Assembly: GCF_032854445.1 (NCBI RefSeq)
Contig: NC_088297.1
Span: 19,481,127 to 19,545,126 of the forward strand
Length of the DNA: 64,000 nucleotides
Reading direction: 5' to 3'
Origin: Liolophura sinensis
Lineage: Eukaryota; Mollusca; Polyplacophora; Chitonida; Chitonidae
The notes below the pieces were generated by a model. The model searched no databases. It was given only the letters and a program-made list of their open reading frames with translations, and was not told the origin of the DNA. Shown here piece after piece: positions 34,945 to 48,710 of the stretch. The translations under genes were made by a program, and so were the position numbers. The stretch's first letter is position 1. The number at the start of each line of letters is the position of its first letter.

Positions 34945-37180
34945 CTACACACGGGAAACTGACAAAAAAGTTGAAAGGTGGAAGAAATATGAGATCAGCA
35001 TATAAAGAGGCAAAAAGGTGACAAGAGAGTTATTATCTAAAATTCGGGTTGGTTTTGGTAACTGGTAAGGTACGTAACACAACAACGGCGGCTGCTAAGT
35101 CTGTTTGAACGTACATGTAATTTAGCTCTTGTTACCAGTTACTTGTTACATTAATTGGTGCACGTTGCCAGTTAACCTTGGCTACACTCTGAGACGGTTC
35201 CGGTTGGGTCTGTATGTGCATATAGTGCAACACGTGTCAAAGTAAACAAGTAGCGTGTTGGCAACAGTAATGTGTCAGAAATTTGTCATTTCTGCGACTA
35301 TTCGATCTTTCTTGCTTAATCTCCTATTATGGCAAAGTGTCACTCAGTCGAAAATTAGACGACACAAGTCAAGATTGGTCTAAAATACGCCTGTATGGAG
35401 ACAGTGAGTATCTAAATGTAATATAAGTACGGTAAAAAATAAACATATACATCGTGATATTACCATTCGAAGCCGAACTACTTCCATGTTTCCGTTGTTA
35501 TATAATATACTGGCGTACACACGCAGAATATTTGCTATCATTATAAAATTACACAAGACTGTAAATACATAAAAAATGATCTATGTTGGCATATGTCAAA
35601 CAGTTGCAATCCAGGTAATTGAAGAGATGTATCCCTTAAGTGGGCATCAGCCAACATGTAGATGTGTTTTCCTTCATTGGTGTTGAAGACTGAACTCAAA
35701 AATTTGCCGTTCGCCCGAACGTAGTCAAGGCTATGGTGTAGGAGCATTGAAGATGTACAAAATTTACCTCTAGACAGGCTTGTTCAGACAAAGGTTAAGG
35801 GGTACATAGAAGAAATAAACTAAATGGATAGGTATGCTTATCAGATGTTTAGAAAAACCAGAAAAAAGTTTCTGTGGACAACATTTTAAACCCAATAAAA
35901 CTGCAAAACTTTTAGTGGAAGAAAGTTTTGCTGCGTGGTGGATTTGTCAAGAGATCCAGAACCTTGTTCAACGGAATTTGTTTCCTTTCGACAAAATGTG
36001 TATTTTTACCTCATTTCTGCAGCAAAAAAAAAGTAACACGAACTACAAACATATCTGCTGAAATGATAGATCAAAAGTTTGGCTTTAAGTTTTAAATATA
36101 GATATGAGTATGGGGCCTTAAATATAAAACCAGAAAAACGCTTTGCAGCTTTCTTCCCGGGGTGTAAAAAGTGGCTTTAATGGACAGTCTTTCCTCGACC
36201 CCAGCGGTCAGTCAGGAAGTTAAGTACCTTGGCCTGGTGACGTCAACGGTGATAGCTGGCAAACCAACTTCGTTTCGTTCTATTCCCCATCACTATAAAC
36301 TTACACATGATAGCATTCAGATGAAAAAGTGAAATATCTTGCCATACATGTGTTGTACACGAGGTTTAAAAAGCATCATCCACGGTAACTGAGATAGATG
36401 TCAAGTTTGATTATCGTTCAGAAAGGTAAAACAGGTGGGCGTAAAAAGACAGCCAATAATCAGCATTTCTTTATTTGGTTGTTGTAGAAGATTGTATGAA
36501 AAGTTTGTCCTTGATGCGAGTGTGGTCAGGTTTAAGGTGTAAAATAGCTCTGAGATAGATTCACCACATTCCCCGCTCAGCTTCCAAATTCACCGCTGTG
36601 AATCGTTAAAACCAATGGTCAGCTTAAAGGTGAACAGAGCACAGGATATGTAAAAAAAATACACACACATACAAAGATCGTACACATTCGGCGTGGTACA
36701 CTTTGGAGGAGGTACACTTAGGGAATTAGCTAAATCCATAGATGTGTTTTCCTGGTCCTTAGAAAAATCACATTAAGGTTTGTATAGCGAATATTTTTAC
36801 GTATATGCCCGCAGATAACTTTAACCATGTTCATGGAAGCCCGTCAAGTATCAGAACCACATGAAGGCAGTAAGAATGACACGTATGTATTGGTCGCTGT
36901 ATGAATCGATGTCACCACCTAATGTGTTGGCCGCTCTCTGTGTCGATTATTCACATACTGACAACACTGAAGGCTACCAGACTCAGTTTCATACCAGAAT
37001 TACGCAACGTTCCATTTTTCCGATGGACGATGATAGTTTATCACAGAGGTTCCGTAATTAACTGCCATGTGAAATGGTTCAGACAACGGAAGTAACGTGA
37101 AATATGGAGAAGTGAAATGTCAGCATCGTGGTCAGCAGATGTGCAGCTCGAGAAGCCTGTGATTAGTTGATTGCAGTAGC
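34945..37180 (+). repeat. Composite repeat, segments c-g (copy 2)
   Basis: Matches 28285-30400 block by block: acacgggaaactgacaaaaa, gtaatttagctcttgttacc, cagttaaccttggctacact, cgaactacttccatgtttcc, ccagcggtcagtcaggaagt and the segment around gaattacgcaacgttccatt. Confidence 0.7.
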
Positions 37181-37309
37181 TTAATATTTCACACTATCAA
37201 GAACTTACCCTCGATACTATCCGGGTTAGCCTTTATTAGACTAGTGGTGTTATAGCGACTCACAGGGTCGAGTTGGGTTACTGACATTATCTTCATCTTG
37301 TAAAGTGTT

Positions 37310-37400
37310 ACAGCGTGTGTTTGTATAGCATAGGGAGAAAAACCAGAGCAACGGCCACAGTTTAATAGCTCCACATGCTCAGACGTAACCAGTAAAACAA
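37310..37400 (+). repeat. Family B repeat, end fragment
   Basis: gcatagggagaaaaaccaga followed by acggccacagtttaatag and cagacgtaaccag. Confidence 0.5.
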
Positions 37401-37816
37401 AACCAGTTGTGACTTCTTCGCTTGGCTTTTAGCACTACGGGCATAGTGTATGGACTGATTGACCCGTATTAGTATAATGGCTCTGGTGGGGTGGCTTACG
37501 TGCCTTCGGAAAGACGCCTCAGTGAAGCAGCACTAGATAAAACAGCGGTGGAAATCCGTCCTGCCACAAGGAAGCACATTACACGTACATGCACTCTAAG
37601 GGGTCGCCATATGACTGACAAATAGTGACGTACGACACTGAACCTTAACCACGCAATCACTAAGTATATTTATTCAAGTATTTATTGATTTCATTGGTGT
37701 CAGCGCAACATTCCATAGGCTTTTACTTATGTAAATGTCGTCAGATATATGGGGGAAGGAATCCATAGTGCCAGGTGTAAACCACAGACTGGGCAAGTTC
37801 CAGATACCACCAGATA

Positions 37817-37850
37817 CCCCCCCCCCCCTCCACACACACACACACACCCC
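37817..37850. repeat. Poly-C and (CA)n microsatellite
   Basis: A run of C followed by CACACA; low complexity. Frames through it are artefacts. Confidence 0.85.
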
Positions 37851-38054
37851 GTGAGGTAGAGATATGTGCATAATACTGATGAAAGACCAGTGATTTTCAA
37901 TGAGCGCTGAAATATGTAAATAATCACGCTTTTCGACACCAAAGTCTTGACAGCAGTGAAAGCTACGGAGTCTACGAAATCCCATGTCCTCGTCCAGTTT
38001 TGAATTCCCTTGTCATGTTTCCTAGCGAATAAAAAATACTTACTTGGAGTAATT

Positions 38055-38230
38055 AGACTTGCAGAGAGTAAAACCAGACCTGCAACGACAATGTGGTAAT
38101 AGGTGACGTGTAACCAGTCAGATATGGCTTTTTACTCAGGTTACGGTTTTATTCTGTTTACGTAAATGTTTAAAAAGTAGCAAACTAGCGCCAAGACCCC
38201 AGCAGAACTAGGTAAAAAAGTGAAAAGGCT
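38055..38230 (+). repeat. Family B repeat
   Basis: gagagtaaaaccagacctgc, aggttacggttttattctgt and agcagaactaggtaaaaaag. Confidence 0.65.
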
Positions 38231-38689
38231 TGTTTCGCCTTAGCCTCATCAATGGCATTCTCGCGCGGAACTATTTAATCAGCATTCATCTATATATTCA
38301 GATGTTTCGAGCGTTGGTTAAAATCTCGCTGTACACACTTAAAAAAGATAATGCTTATATATAAAATATTATTAGAAGCAAAAGTTGAGACAGAGATTTT
38401 GATTTTTCTGACACAAAAGCATAGAGATTAAAACCAGATCAACGAAGAAAGAAAGCAAAGCATTACGCTACGGCCTGCTCCCTTCAATGTGTCCGAATTT
38501 CATACTGTCGCGTTCTATTGCGCCTCTATCATTTGTCTCTCTGCAAACATTCTTGAACAAACTGTGAAACAAATCTGAGTCTTTCCTCTACGGCGTATCT
38601 GCTAATAAACGGAGACAACATGATCTGTTTTGATTACGTTCTATTGTCAGAGTTTATTCATCGTCTGTATTTATTGGAGTTAGTCTAGA

Positions 38690-39245
38690 AAGACATCCGA
38701 ATGGTTTAATTAAGGAAATATTTCACTGAAGTAGCCGTTCAAGATTCCGCAAGCCATCAGAGAAACAACCTGCTTTAATTTTACGCAATGTCCTGGTTTT
38801 TTTCTGGCATCAGCCCATCCAATATCTATTCGCGAAGAACCCATTGACGGGAAGCCAGGATTTTCGTGAATGGGGAAGAGATCTTATAGTTTGTAGACAC
38901 TCCATGTAATTCAGCATGATGAAATCCATCCCAGTTGCTTCATCGTGAGATAGTTGTTGTCTGTAGGCGTCCCTGGCTAATTCCTTTCTGTCACTGACTT
39001 TCTGTTTGCCCGGTAATGTTGTCCGCACCACTAGATTTCACTGAAGGATAGAAACGCTGAGAAGAGCCTCTGGAGTACATTAGCCCCAGGGTAGCCAGAG
39101 ACATCAGGGAAGCCCCACAAAGGTTCACAATCCTACTAACCATCTGAAGACAATCGTTTCCTATTTATATTATACCGAACGTTGAGTCGTCAATCGAACC
39201 AACGTAAGAAGATGAAAAGTGCAATGTGTGTATTGTTAAACAAGT
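38690..39245 (+). repeat. Composite repeat, segment a (copy 3, no minisatellite)
   Basis: aagattccgcaagccatcag, atttctatttgcccggtaatg-like region and cctactaaccatctgaagac. Goes directly into segment c at 39258 without the 34-bp array. Confidence 0.7.
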
Positions 39246-39257
39246 CGGACATGAATC

Positions 39258-39620
39258 TGAAAATATCCATTAATTGTTCGCGTGAATCATTCATTGCCAA
39301 CGTGTCAAGTTGTAAAGATTATTTTGGGCTTTTTATGTGACAAATCAACATGCTGTCGGAAATTGTGCAGAAAATCGTATTGCTCTCAACTGCTTTCATT
39401 ACATACAGAAGATGAAGCCACCTTGTTGCTGTCCACATGCTTTCATGTGCAGATTAAAAACTTATAATTAATCTTGAAAGCAGGAAAAGATAAGAGACAA
39501 ATACATATTAAGACAAAAAGTGATAACAAAGTTATAAAGTAAAATACTAACAGTATGTGACGAACTTTTATGTATGTTCTCTAAAAAGAGACCAAGCCAA
39601 TGTCTTTCTTAACATACATG
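39258..39620 (+). repeat. Composite repeat, segment c (copy 3)
   Basis: aacgtgtcaagttgtaaaga, ttattttgggctttttatgt, gacaaatacatattaagaca and aaaagtgataacaaagttat; diverged. Confidence 0.5.
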
Positions 39621-39999
39621 CACTCATGGCATTTACGTTGTTATTGTTATTTGGAACATGACACTATGGCTCTCCTGGAAGTTCCCCATGGCTACAGAAA
39701 GCTCTTGTCAATACTTGGTGAGCTGTCTCGTCTTGTGCTCAAGGGCTCGTACAATGTACTTTTCGGCTTGAATAGAAATAACGACCTTTGTTGTATATGT
39801 TACTACGCACCTATAGATAAGTGTATACACAAATGTCTATAATGGCAGCCGACAATCAGAGCAAAATTAGTTAAACAGGTAGTGTGGAACAGGTAGCGAC
39901 CCGAATAACCTCTTCACCTACCTCTAGCTGGTCAAATTCACGTTGTAACATATCCCCTTCCAATTGCCACAAAAATTGTTACCCTTTATCCAATAAGGT

Positions 40000-40955
40000 A
40001 TAGCTTCATGTGTAAAATCCCTGCAGGTAATGTGGTACCGTTGTGTTTTCCAGACAACCGCCATGTATTTAAAATGAATGAATACGAATTTGGAAACGTG
40101 CCCAAAAGCGGACTTTTTCACCAGGTGAAAACCCTAGTCTAATGCATTATTTTTGCAAACGTAATTTTTAATATAATAATTTTACACTTGAAGAAGTCTT
40201 TTTACATCTTAAATAATGTCAACTTCTTAGCGTTATATTCTGTAAATGTCACATTCTGTTGTGTAAAGCGATTATCTGTTTAGACTGTTCTGCTATAGTT
40301 TACTATGTGTTGAGGTATTTAGTATATCAGTAGGTTAACGTGTTTATTAATAATAAATATACACATTCTACCTATGACGCTATTTTTTGCTCAGATGTAC
40401 GGATCTGTATGTCAGCTGAATCAGACAAAGTGATTCCATGAGATTGTGTGGTGGTGTACTACGTAATTGAGGACACACTGGTGGTCATGGTAACAGCCTT
40501 GCCAGTTCCTATATTCGGTAAATAACATGCTTTGTTTGGACAGACACTCTTATATAGGAATGTAAATTTTCAGACATTCAGGTTAGTATACCATAAAAGA
40601 TAACACTATAAAACTGTTCAACTGGATAATGTATATTATTTACTGACGTTGCCGCGACAACCTATCGCCTTCAACAGAGTAAGGTGTTAAACACAAAGAA
40701 TTCCTATTTACACAAAAAGTTAACGTTCACGGTTGAAGTATACAGTGGGTCTATACAAATTTAAAACAATGAGAAAACTGGACTTGCTGTATAGTGACAG
40801 AATTTGAATATAATACAGGTTTACACGAGTGAAGAAATTTTACCACAATTTTTCAATACTGTGTCCCAGGAGTGTGTCCCCAGAAGTTAAACAAGAGTCC
40901 TCCATTGCGGTTGAGAGTGGGATTTTTAACCTTTACGAAAATGGGGCTCCTTAAC
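40000..40955. other. No recognisable gene
   Basis: AT-rich, apparently unique sequence between composite copy 3 and the Penelope-like fragment. Confidence 0.45.
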
Positions 40956-40959
40956 CCAT

Positions 40960-41775
40960 TGTGTGGTGTGACTGAAAGTCCATATAAAGGCCTGTATGTT
41001 TAGGCTTTCGGTATATAGTTACCTCAAGTGCCCTCTCCTCGTTAACTGAAACTAACGTGTCCAAAAAGGAAATTTGATGATTTGTCATTATCTCCATAGT
41101 AAACTGTATATTATTATCAACGCTGTTTAAATGAGTGAAAAAAATCTGGTAAAGCTTCAGCTATGACCTTTACATAAGTATAATCGACGTAAGGAAACCA
41201 ATGTGACGGTGGTGTACCAGTAAATGTAGATAGTGCTTTTTGCTCAAAAGATTCCATGAATATGTTGGCTATGTAGGCGACACAGGCGATCCCATGGCAC
41301 ATCCATGCGTTTGCCTGTGTAGTTTACCATAATAGAAGAAATAATTCATGTTTCGACATAATTCTAGAAATTGACAGATTTGTGTAGGTGAGAGTTTAGT
41401 GTGTGCAGACAAAGTGACATCATTATGTAGTGCACTAGAAACAGCATCTATGGCATTAGCAACAGGAATACTGGTAAAAAGGTTAACGACCTCAGATGAT
41501 ACTAGTGTGTCACCTTCAACTAATTTGCTATTATGTATCTTAGAAACAAAATCTTGAGAGCTTTTTGACATAATGATGAATATTTCCAACCAGCGGTTGG
41601 GTTACATAAGCAAGATGTTTAGCAAGCTGATAGGTAACCGATCCTGTAGATGACACAATGAGTCTAACAGGTATATTCAACTTATGAATTTCTGGAAGAC
41701 CTTTGATGGATGGAGGATTCTCAGAGGATGGATATAACCTTTGCTTTAACTTGAAGACACTCTTATAGTCATAGC
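40960..41775 (-). pseudogene. Penelope-like element reverse transcriptase, degraded
   Basis: Minus strand, reading down from about 41775: SSENPPSIKGLPEIHKLN, PVRLIVSSTGSVTYQLAKHL, SSEVVNLFTSIPVANAI, LSPTQICQFLELCRNMNYFF, GCAMGSPVSP, then after a frameshift near 41280 ANIFMESFEQKALSTF, SHWFPYVDYTYVKV and QISFLDTLVSVNEERALEVT followed by IYRKPKHTGLYMDFQSH. These are the ordered RT motifs of Penelope-like elements. The catalytic YVDD reads YVDY. No GIY-YIG endonuclease was found downstream. Clearly dead: frameshift, lost catalytic Asp and no ends. Confidence 0.85.
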
Positions 41776-41799
41776 AGACATGTTTTGTGTGATGTACAG

Positions 41800-42734
41800 A
41801 GATATAATATGGTTCATATTTAACAATCCATGATCAATGAATCACATCGTTTCCAGTATTTTAACTGGTTTTATCCAGCCAGCCTGATACTTAACTGAGA
41901 ACTATTTGCACTGTATTTTAACTTGAATTCAGATTATTTGGGTTTGTAAAACACATGATTGCTTTAAACATCGTAATTAAACATATATCACTGTTTGTAA
42001 GGCCTTTTGTATCAGACAATATACGTGAGTTCTGTAACTGTCTTTGTATTGCACTCTTGAATGCCCATATTGTATGGCAGTATGTTTGGCATATCTCTCA
42101 GATTCTGTAGCAGTCTCCCACCGAGTCTAGGGTGCTGCGACTGCCCTCTGTAGTTGTTAATCACCTTATATTGATATAGCCTTGTTCTGTCAGAGCCTCT
42201 GCAGTTGTACTATATAGTAACAGCCTACATACGTAGAGAGTATAAGTTAGATACTATAAGTGTTTGAGTTGATTGTATGTACCTTTACTACAGTGTAACA
42301 GGTATCCACGAGCCATTGTTATTGGTGTGTTTTACAGGGTATTACTGAATATTACAGTGTAAAAAGTATACACCGCCCGCCACAGATGCACCTAGCATAT
42401 ATGCTCTTTGTGTGAATGAATGTCAAAACCTTTGTGAGCTATTAACTACGTAAACTGTTATTAAATATCCGAGTATGACGTAATAATCATATTTTTGGCT
42501 CATTTGTTTGTCTCTCGGCATTTCCTCCTTCCAAGCCTCAATGTGAATTTCCATGGTGAAGATCACAGCATGTATACACAACGTAATAGCTCGATCTGCT
42601 GTCCCTAAAGAAAAACATTTCTTTTTAATGCGATCTGTCTCCATTCCGTTACAGAAATGTTTTACTGATGTTGTCTGGATACTTGTTTAACACAGGTTTC
42701 TACACTTCCCATTTTCTGAGGTTACTTCGAGTTA
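41800..42734. other. No recognisable gene
   Basis: Unique-looking sequence upstream of the Penelope-like RT. A minus-strand frame at 42423-42644 has no recognisable features. Confidence 0.45.
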
Positions 42735-43330
42735 ATCGTTAGCTTTCGGTATAATATAAATAGGAAGCGATTGCCTTGAGATGGTTAGTTGGGATGCTAA
42801 CCTTCGCGGGACTTCGCTGATGTCTCTGGCAACGCAGGGGCTAATTTTCTCCATAGGGTCATTCCAGTGTTTCTGTGGGAGATAGAGTATGACTTCAAGG
42901 GCCCTTCAGTAAAATCTGTTGTTCCGGACAACACTACCGAACAACAGAAGGTCCGTGACAGAAAGGAATTAGCCAGGCAGGCTTATAGCCAGCGACTTTC
43001 GTCATGTATTCCATCATTCTGAAATAGTGTGTCTACCGTCCATCTGATCACCGAAAACTGCCCCAATTCAGGAAATTTTTGTCCCCGTCAATGGACCCTT
43101 TGCTAGACATTGAATGTGATGATGCCAGAAAGAAAAGAGTATTGCCCAAAAAATTTACACCAGCTGTTTCTGATGGCTTGTATGATCTCGACCGCTTACT
43201 TGAAAAAATATTCCCGATTTAAACCAGTTGGACCTTTTTACAGACTGCTATCGAATAAATAAATGAAACGAATAAACTCTGGCGATAAAATTAATTAAAA
43301 CGGTCCATGTTAACTGTTAACAGACACGCT
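42735..43330 (-). repeat. Composite repeat, segment a (inverted copy)
   Basis: gggacttcgctgatgtctct, acagaaaggaattagccagg and ctgtttctgatggcttgtat, reverse-oriented relative to the copies at 25690-39245. Confidence 0.75.
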
Positions 43331-43899
43331 CTAACCGAAAAGCTCTTTGTTATAACAAATTACCTCAGAGTTTTTGAACACATTACTCAACAATGCTTGA
43401 AGAGAGACAATTGATAGAGGGTCAATAGATTTGTCATGCGTCAGAATGAAACATCAATCAGGATGAAAGGAGCGGGTAATGGCATAGTGGGACACACGAC
43501 GAACAGGTTCAAAACCGGCCGTGGACATGCAATTAATAAATTTCTCAGCTTCCACTGCTTGGGAGGCCTTAGCGACAATAGGCAGTAGAAAGCTTTGTGT
43601 GATATGACTGTTCGCTGAATCTAACGTTCGTTGAAAATCACTTGTCTTTCACTGGTATTTGCGCATATTTGAGGTCACATGCGGCAAAGTTTGACTGGGA
43701 CTACAATTGTCGGTGATTTACTCCAGGTAAGAGGTTCCTTTAGCCACAGCTGATTTACCCCAGGCGATACTTGACATGATTCCTGCAAAAAAAAATCGCT
43801 GTTGCAAAAGTCTTTTTTTATATTTCTTTCATACAGGAGTCTATTAGAAGCGGTTGAAATTGATGCATTCCCATTACGCTGACAGTCCAACAAGCATAA

Positions 43900-44170
43900 A
43901 AGAAAAGCTAAAACAAATATATCTTACCGAAATTCTGTTTTTCACCTAGAACTGTCTTCATCCAAAGCTAAGCCAACAAGTCCGATTAGGCAAACACGTG
44001 ATTAGGTGACTTCATTCAAGTAATTTGACTCATTACAAGCCACACATATGTGTCATTATTGCTACCTTCATGTGGTTCATTCTCCTTGTGAGCTGAACAA
44101 ATGTCTGTGTTATATTTCGATTAAAGTACAAGATTCACGGCTTGTTGTGCTAAGTAAACGGTCGTCCAGA
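43900..44170 (-). repeat. Composite repeat, segment g (inverted copy)
   Basis: ttctgtttttcacctagaac, ctgtcttcatccaaagctaa and atttcgattaaagtacaaga align with 48240-48450 and, reversed, 30170-30400. Confidence 0.6.
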
Positions 44171-44569
44171 GACGCTATGCAATGATTCTGATATTTGACA
44201 GCTTCCATGAACCTGGTTAAAGCCAGTTGCCTCATAGAGAAATACATATTGTAAGTACGTTATATGCATAAAAAGGTTTTCATGTAAAACCCTTTCTCTG
44301 ATTTATCTAAAGACCCGGCAAGAACCCCTATGGATTTAGCTTAATTCCTTTGTGTATCACCCCTATTCCTTGTATGTTCAAGGCTTTATACAGGCTAATT
44401 TTGTTCTCATCTCAAATCCTACACCACAAACCTGAAAGCATTTTCATCAATTATAAATCCATGAGTACAGTGTTTAGAGTAACATATGGCTCACACTTCC
44501 CCAACGTTTGGGTTTTCGTTTTGGATTTAAATGTTAACTTTACCTTTCCATTGTTTTAATGTGATTTTA

Positions 44570-44775
44570 TGTTAAATGTGATGAAAACACAGCATTTTGA
44601 GTATTTCTAGACTAGTGACGTTTAATAAATCGCAGTTCACATCCCTACATTATTTTTTACCTAATTCTGCTTAAGTCATGGCTAGACAAGAGGCCATGTT
44701 TCACCGGTTACATGTGACCATTTGCCGTCTATCACACTCGTCGCTGCTCTGGTTTTACTTTCTGGGCTGTACGTA
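44570..44775 (-). repeat. Family B repeat
   Basis: tgtgatgaaaacacagcatt, ttttttacctaattctgctt, ccggttacatgtgaccattt and cgtcgctgctctggttttac. Confidence 0.75.
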
Positions 44776-45400
44776 TTTATTTATAATATAAACAGGAAGC
44801 GATTGTCTTGAGATGGTTCCTAGGGATGCTAACCTTGGTTGGACGCCGTTGATGTTTCCAGCTATCCGGGGGCTAATTTTCTCAGGAGGCTCTTTTCAGC
44901 GTTTCTGTGGAAGAGAGAGTATGGTTCCAAGAGCTCTTCAGTGGATTCTTGTGGCGTGGTCAATACTACCGGATCAATAGAAAGTCAAAGACAGAAAAGA
45001 ATTAGCCACCCAGGTTTATAGCCAAGGACTGTCTCATGACGAAGAAATGCGCCAAAATATTCCATCTATCTGAATTACCTAGACTCTCCTCTACAACCTA
45101 TAAGATCACAAAAGACTTCCCCAAATTCACGAAAATCCTTGCTTCCCGCCAATGAGTCCTTCGCGAACAGATATTAAATGGGATGATGCCAGAAAAAACA
45201 AGGGTATTACGTATAAAATAAAAGCCGGCTGTTTCTCTGATGGCTTGTGGAATCTTGACCGGCTACTTGAATGAAATATTTCCTTAAATGAACCAGTAGG
45301 GCCTATTTTCAAACTACCGCCGAATAAATAAAGGCGACGAATAAACTTCATTTAATTAAAAAGGTCCGTGTTAACTGATTTTATCAACAGAAACTTTCTT
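44776..45400 (-). repeat. Composite repeat, segment a (inverted copy)
   Basis: aggaagcgattgtcttgaga, caatactaccggatcaatag, gccggctgtttctctgatgg and gaatcttgaccggctacttg. Confidence 0.78.
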
Positions 45401-46150
45401 ACAGCAAGGCGTTCAAGAGTACCTATAAAGAATTGTAAAATGTTACATCTTGGCGAACAGATGGGGATTGGGGCTCAATATAATTTATATCTGCAATGCG
45501 TCAGTATAAAAACATAAAAAAACGAAGAGGATAAGAAGAGCTCTAAGCGATAAGAAAAGTGTGAAGTACCCTCGAAATTTTGTATCGCTTACTATAAAGT
45601 ATATACAAGTAAGAGAGAATGCTGTTGAGTTTGCTGTGGGACATCACAACTACTGCGACCTTCACGGTGGATGTGAAGGTTTCATTGCGCTCATCCAAGC
45701 ATGGTGTTCATGTGGTTTGTACAATGGATTGCTGTGCGTCGTTTCATAATACCTCCTCTTGCTAAAGCTGGGTGTGTTGTACGCTGTTATCGTTGCTAAA
45801 CAGGATAGCGGCCATCACTCAGTGGGGATATGGGATTTCTATCAGAAAACAAGAAGTAAGGGCAAAGAACTTCGATGCATTTAATTGGATGGAATGCTCT
45901 GTTCGGACTCACCAATTAAAATCCCCAATACAACCGTCCAACGTTCGCAACTGCTAGAGTTTCTGTCTACATAACTACATGTAAAGTAATTCCTAAAGTG
46001 ACATTTTTATAACCTGTTAAATTCCCCGATTATCGTCTTTCTTGGGGTCAAATTGTCTATTTCATGGTCTTTACCTGTAATGCCTTGTGCGCAAAATAAC
46101 AACTGACTAAATGAACAATTGATTTCAGGGTAGTTAAGGAACACGTTTCG
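45401..46150 (-). repeat. Probable composite repeat sequence (inverted)
   Basis: The 46020-46150 part (attatcgtctttcttgggg, tgccttgtgcgcaaaataac) resembles 50590-50760 and forward 32410-32530. The remainder is not assigned; frames at 45561-45957 are unrecognised. Confidence 0.4.
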
Positions 46151-46859
46151 TTATTATCGACCAGGGACATGTTTAACTGGCGGTAGTACATGTATGTATG
46201 CAATCATAGCTTTCGTCCCGGAAATATATTTTACTCTTCTCAAATATTACCTTTCAAGCGACTTCGCCAAATAATGAAGACTGAGAATGGTTCACAAAGG
46301 AGCGTTGTTAATGACCTCTATGTGTCTCTTGGTGTTATTGATTATTTTTATGCTGTCCTGGGGAAATGTTTGTTGAACCAACGACTGCTAAGTCGCCCTA
46401 TACTTCGTCTTTGATGGTGAAATTGTGAATCCTGGGGAGAGTTCTACAAAGCTGCAACAAGCGTATTTACTCCGGTGGCATAGCTATTCTCTAAATGTTG
46501 TCAAGAGAGTAACGCACACGTTTTCACTGTTTTAAAGATCGGAATCATAAAATTTGTTGCAGGATTTATTCCGTTATTTAACGCTATACTTAGGAACGTG
46601 TCACTCATATGATGGAGGCTACTCTTACAGGTCAATGAAACTGGAGTGTCCGAAGTAAACCACCGATCTTCGACAAGTTACCTATGAACATTTCAATGTG
46701 AGACGTACATATATGCACACCGTTTTGGTGGACGACAAGTGATGTTCTACGAACGTTAGGCTGCGCAAACGGCCTGCCGTCGACCGGTTAGTGTCTAGGT
46801 GGTCAAACAAATATTGATAAAGATGGATTATACAAATGGATTATATATGTGAGCTTACC

Positions 46860-47260
46860 TCACTTTATCAATAACTAATATGTTTTACTTTCATCGTTTC
46901 AAGGCAGTTTTTGGATTCAGATGTACCGACACCTGAAATAATGGAAAGAGTACGCGTTAAAAAAGTAAGAGAGAGATGTGCGTCATCAAATAGATGTTGA
47001 TAAAAAATGTTTTCACTTCTAGTTCCAGCTGAGAATAGGTCCACTATATATGGGATAAGCAACCACATGCGAAATACTGCAACAGCTCTGGAGTATGAAT
47101 TAGTAAATATTAGACTGGGCAATGCCATTACTTTAGATTAGACACAAGCCTGCGTTTGCCGAAAACGTGCCGTTGTGTGTTTTCTTTCTAAACAGAAACA
47201 GGAAAGCAGAGGAAAAAAGCATAAGTACTAAAATAAAAATACCATATTGAGAGAAAACGT
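46860..47260 (-). repeat. Composite repeat, segment i (inverted copy)
   Basis: attagactgggcaatgccat and tactttagattagacacaag, plus taaaataaaaataccatatt, are the reverse complement of 23200-23400 / 30870-31080. Confidence 0.65.
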
Positions 47261-47734
47261 CGTCTGCAGACTAACACTTGCCTTTTTATTTATTTCTGCA
47301 TTTATTTATTGCATTAGTGTCGCGTTTTTATGTAGATCCCGTAAATGTGAACAATTCCACTTAAATGCATTAGACTGCTGTGACAAACATGGTGTGTCAC
47401 TAAAGTTATTACTGCCAAAACTGTCATGGAGATTCCATCGGACGTCTTTACTCCATCTTTCTTTAATTTCACAACAAGTACCCTTCTTTCGTGTATGTAA
47501 ATATCTATATAGTCTCCAGAATTTCTACCACCCTGGTTCATAATTTTGTCTGTGTCTGCTTTAAACTGGGTCTGCCTATTCTTCGTGTTGATTAATACTG
47601 TGTCGTTGGACGGACAGCTGCCATGAAGGGCAAAGAACTTGCAAATTTTGAATATCGATAACTTATAAATTAGCCTGATACACCTGGATACTGATTTAAT
47701 ACATTCGATTAGAACATTTTTGTGCTACTTGGGT

Positions 47735-47830
47735 GGTTTCTGTTGAATGTCATTTTGAATATTGGCCTTGCTAATGCTTAAGCGGAACGTTCGTTTTGGT
47801 TGACGGCTGGTATATAAATGTCTGTTTTGA
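47735..47830 (-). repeat. Family C repeat, end fragment
   Basis: tgacggctggtatataaatg and tctgttttgatgcttag match the terminal segment of family C in inverted orientation. Confidence 0.5.
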
Positions 47831-47859
47831 TGCTTAGAATTGCATTAAAAACAATACAG

Positions 47860-48480
47860 ACTGATCGGGTGTATCTCGATTCACCAGCAATAAAGAACCT
47901 TTTACGACATTGTTATTTTACGTATTTACACACTAGCTGGCCTAAATACCTTGATTTACCCTTTTTTCTCAAAGACCTCTACACTAATAATAACCAGCCC
48001 CTGGAATACCTGGGGTAAAATATTAATAAGGTATGATGTGGAAAATATCGAGTTTCTGCAATCGACACATCACAGGCTTCTTGCAGGCCCGCTCACCGCG
48101 TTTCTGATATTCCAGTCCACTTTGGATTTCCCGCTTCTTGCATTGTCTGAGCCGTTTCACATGGTAGTTAATTTCAAAACTTTTCTGATGAAATATCATT
48201 GCTCGTCGAGCATAAAAATCTTCAAAATGGAACGTTGCGTAATTCTGTTTGTCACCTAGAAGTGTCTTCGCCAAAACTGAGACTCGAAGTCTAAATGCTA
48301 CTAATATGTGAATAGGCGACTTAATTCGTGGCCTCGACTCGTATAACGATCCACGCCATACCTGTCAATACTGCCTTCATGTGTCTCGTTTGGCTTCTGG
48401 GCTGAGCTAATCCTCGTGCTGTATTTCGATTAAAGTACAACCGTTGTAGCTCGTTGTATATTTGTTAGACTTCCCTGGAC
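47860..48480 (-). repeat. Composite repeat, segment g (inverted copy)
   Basis: gcattgtctgagccgtttca, catggtagttaatttcaaaa and gaacgttgcgtaattctgtt reverse-match 36950-37150. Confidence 0.65.
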
Positions 48481-48710
48481 GTTCTTAAAGTTATTTGCGG
48501 GTACTCGGTTATTATGCTGGGGAGAGAAATGTCTCATATAGATTTACATATGATAACTACATTAAATACATAAAAATATTTCCGTATACAAACCTTTATG
48601 TCCCCGAATAATATATCGATGTTGTTTAAAAGGTCCGCTCTATTAAATATGCATAGTTCCACACGGCCCACAGCTGACAAGGGGGGCGGGATAAACAACA
48701 GACAATTGGG

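Noticed and set aside
37674-37985. 103-codon minus-strand frame
   Set aside because: Runs through a poly-C/(CA)n tract and has no recognisable features.
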